A stretch of DNA of 64,000 bases from Paraphysomonas bandaiensis (taxonomy: Eukaryota; Chrysophyceae), in contig CBFFRP010000236.1 in NCBI GenBank assembly GCA_965644295.1, positions 124,001 to 188,000 on the forward strand. Reading direction: 5' to 3'. The position numbers and the translations under genes are program-made. Shown here one piece after another: positions 61,393 through 64,000 of this stretch. The notes under the pieces were generated by a model. The model did no database searches. It had not been told where the DNA came from and saw only the letters and a list, made by a program, of their open reading frames with translations. Each line of letters starts with the position of its first letter. Position 1 is the stretch's first letter.

Positions 61393-63844
61393 ATGGGTGC
61401 TGGTGCTAGTTCTATTAATCGTTTACGTAAAGCACTTATAATGCGTGCATATAATACACGTAATGCAGATGAAACACTTGAAGAACAGTTTCATAAACAT
61501 ACATATCGAAAGGTTCATATATATATACATTAGAGACTCTAATGATATGATTAACAGGGAGATATACTGTATATCTCTATACAAGATGTGAAGAGAGCAT
61601 TATCAGTTGATGCACAATGGGTTGATCAACTGTTTGAAAGGGCCATGGGCTGTGATGTGAGTATATGCTGTGTATGTATGTGTGTCTATATGGGCTGTGA
61701 TGTGAGTGTATGCTATGTATGTGTGTCTATATGAGCTGTGATGTGAGTGTATACTGTGTATGTATGTATGTGTGTCTATATATGGGCTGTGATGTGAGTG
61801 TATGTATGTATGTATGTGTGTCTATATGGGCTGTGATGTGAGTGTATACTGTGTATGTATGTATGTGTGTCTATATATGGGCTGTGATGTGAGTGTATGT
61901 ATGCTATGTATGTATGTATGTCTATATATGGGCTGTGATGTGAGTGTATGCTATGTATGTGTGTCTATATGAGCTGTGATGTGAGTGTATACTGTGTATG
62001 TATGTATGTGTGTCTATATATGGGCTGTGATGTGAGTGTATGTATGTATGTATGTGTGTCTATATGGGCTGTGATGTGAGTGTATACTGTGTATGTATGT
62101 ATGTGTGTCTATATATGGGCTGTGATGTGAGTGTATGTATGCTATGTATGTATGTATGTCTATATATGGGCTGTGATGCTGGTCTTATGTCACTGTTATA
62201 TATATATAAGACTAACTATTCTTATATACAGGTTCAAGATTTTGAGTTTTCTGATTTTATGGACTTTTTGGAAACTGGAAAATTGGTATTACAAATTGTT
62301 ATTGCTAAATGTTGTGACCTTGTATGTCAGCCATTACCACCCTGTGATAGAGGGGCATCCAGCAAGACTGCAGCCTTCGTAAAAGGACTAGAGAGTCGCA
62401 GAAGCCGTGGTCCTCCTGAGTTCAAACACAAGAAACAATTTCCTCCAAGCCCGCCCAGAAAAACCCCTCCTAAGTACACACGTTCCACAAGCTACTCGCG
62501 ATACATTCCACGTGAGTACACAGCGTTGTTTATGATTCTGTAATATTTATGTCGTACAGCATTCAATGCAGACACTTGTACAATATACCCGGGTACTATC
62601 CGTGCCCTTGGCCTGAATGTAAGAATTTTCTTCATTGTTTGTTATCTTTGCTCTCATCCATGTCTGTGTACAGACTCTGGCACAGGGAATACACAGCGGT
62701 ACTGTTGTGCGATCAAAGGGTGACGCCATTGCATTGAATTTTAAGGATGCCTATAAGAGCCCACATGTGACAAGACCTCTCTGGCGTAAGCGTGAAGTCG
62801 TTAGACAAGAACGGACCATCCACTACACTACAGTGGATGCAGAGGGTGTACAGCAGGTAAAATAAAGGATTCCGTAAATAGTGTAGTTTTCAGTGTTGAA
62901 TTTACACGGATATTTACATCTCGCAATTTCATAGGAATTAGTGGAGCGGGAGATGCAACAAACTGAAGTGCTTCATATGGAATGTAGAGACACCGGTGAA
63001 TTTGCTCATAGAGAGACTACCGACTATGAGCAGCTAGAAACTTTTAATAATGAGGTGCGTGGTTTAGAGTTTTTACACGATGTTATCATGTTCGACACAG
63101 GTAGTGACTGAGATCTGCGGTAACGAGGAGTACGTCCACCTGAAGTCCAAAGAAGATGAATTTGAATACATGGAGAGTAATATGCCCAAGAAAGAGGCCC
63201 CTCCTACGGAGGAAGAACCCGAGGTGGAGATGCCTGCTGATGATGGGGTAGGAGCCCCGCATTCAACATGTGCGGAGGGTGGGGAAACTCCCCGTGGAGG
63301 CATGGGTGTAGAGACAGACCCTGTGGATGAAGAAGGATATCCACCTCGTGCCCCTTCCTTTAAGCAGCAGCCCATGTCTACAGATCCGGATGAAGAAGAT
63401 CCATTTTATAATAGAGGTGATCAAGGGCAAGTTCCGTCCCCGTCAGCTGGGGGTTGGGCATCTATGGGGCAACAGTCATGGGTCCCTCCATCCGCCGAAG
63501 ATTATGGTGAAGACCCACATATACCATCTGGGATTAAGGAGGACCTGTTTACTCAGGACAGCCAGGAGAAGGAGTATGACCGAGAAGCTGCCAGATTCAG
63601 AGAGGGGAAGTCTTCATCTAAGGCTGACATATGGACCGCTGACGATGATCATGAACTCACGTCAGCTGACTTTAGAGACAGCAAAGATGATGATGAGCCC
63701 CAATCAAAGCCATGGAGCCATCAACATAGTGCTGATCCGCTGGGTGAAACCATGAATGGACACCGCTATGGTATAGACAGTAAAGAAGACGATGAGGAAG
63801 CACCAAGAATTGTGAAATGGGGTACAGAAGATGATATTGATTAG
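61393..63844 (+). CDS. Probably myristoylated orphan protein with EF-hand-like region and acidic tail, 534 aa
   Basis: Seven exons: 61393-61512, 61558-61656, 62232-62511, 62560-62618, 62674-62856, 62935-63054 and 63101-63844, all in matching phase, give 534 residues. The start MGAGASS fits an N-myristoylation site. Residues 25-85 (TLEEQFHKHTYRKGDILYIS then AQWVDQLFERAMGCD and VQDFEFSDFMDFLETGKL) look like paired EF-hand helices, but canonical calcium loops are lacking. The middle is basic, with an internal RPLWRKREVVRQERTIHYTT. The last 250 residues are Asp/Glu/Pro/Ser-rich and probably disordered. No known family recognised. Intron 2 is a minisatellite that repeats the exon 2/intron 2 boundary. 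Confidence 0.68.
61647..62180 (+). repeat. Minisatellite of duplicated exon-end plus 5' splice site
   Basis: Starting with the true boundary at 61656/61657, the sequence GGGCTGTGAT followed by GTGAGTGTAT is repeated at 61701, 61742, 61793, 61837, 61888, 61939, 61980, 62031, 62075 and 62126. Spacings are 45, 41, 51, 44, 51, 51, 41, 51, 44 and 51 nt, with a higher-order period of 238 nt. A last, mutated copy (TGTGATGCTGG) is at 62171. Confidence 0.92.
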
Positions 63845-64000
63845 CATTAATTGTCACTGTCAGTGTGTAGGTAATTATGCAATCCTCTTTATGTACAGTG
63901 TACACTTATATGGATTACTTTTGCATTGCTGCCTTTGTAATCATATAAGTTGTATAAAATATCATTGTTATCTTAAGTAAGTACTGTAAGATGAAGATAT
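63845..64000. other. 3' flank at window end
   Basis: AT-rich sequence after the last stop codon; nothing further seen. Confidence 0.5.

Overview
The window is nuclear DNA from a eukaryote. It has spliced genes with canonical GT-AG introns (many only 47-52 nt), AT-rich spacers full of tandem repeats, and several DNA transposon families. A recognisable CCDC103/DNAAF19 gene points to an organism that builds motile cilia or flagella with dynein arms. Cyclin Y, UBZ4-type SLX4, APEX2, a SWEET transporter and NT-C2 proteins would fit a unicellular flagellated eukaryote, perhaps near the opisthokonts, but I cannot name the species. No rRNA, tRNA or CRISPR feature was seen. Exon borders below were read by eye from splice signals, reading frame and domain continuity.

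Layout. 0-9 kb: cyclin Y (+), small Tudor-like protein (-), an orphan (+), CCDC103 (-), SLX4 (+). 9-18 kb: decayed repeats and two short hAT-like MITEs, then a 2042-residue helicase/E3-ligase fusion (-). 18-24 kb: APEX2 in nine exons (+), followed by a rearranged nest of hAT transposase fragments. 24-33 kb: an FHA coiled-coil protein (+) whose first intron is a 2-kb minisatellite, and a WD40 protein (-) whose first intron is another minisatellite. 33-41 kb: long TATG microsatellites, transposon remnants, a SWEET transporter (-), a fucosyltransferase-like enzyme (+) and an orphan (-). 41-51 kb: a very large ART-NACHT-propeller protein (+) and an Old Yellow Enzyme relative (-). 51-54 kb: a PIF/Harbinger element with both ends and its TTA target duplication. 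54-64 kb: arginyl-tRNA synthetase (+), NT-C2 coiled-coil protein (-), and a probably myristoylated orphan (+) whose second intron multiplies its own 5' splice site.

Genes mostly alternate in strand, giving head-to-head and tail-to-tail pairs. Many head-to-head spacers carry TATG/TGTA repeats, and many coding regions start with a strongly AT-rich stretch before becoming more GC-balanced. There is no operon-like unit. The genes cover housekeeping (ArgRS, cyclin Y), DNA repair (SLX4, APEX2), RNA/ubiquitin control (helicase-RBR), cilium assembly (CCDC103), transport, and a candidate intracellular sensor/effector (ART-NACHT-propeller), which is the most novel-looking system in the window.
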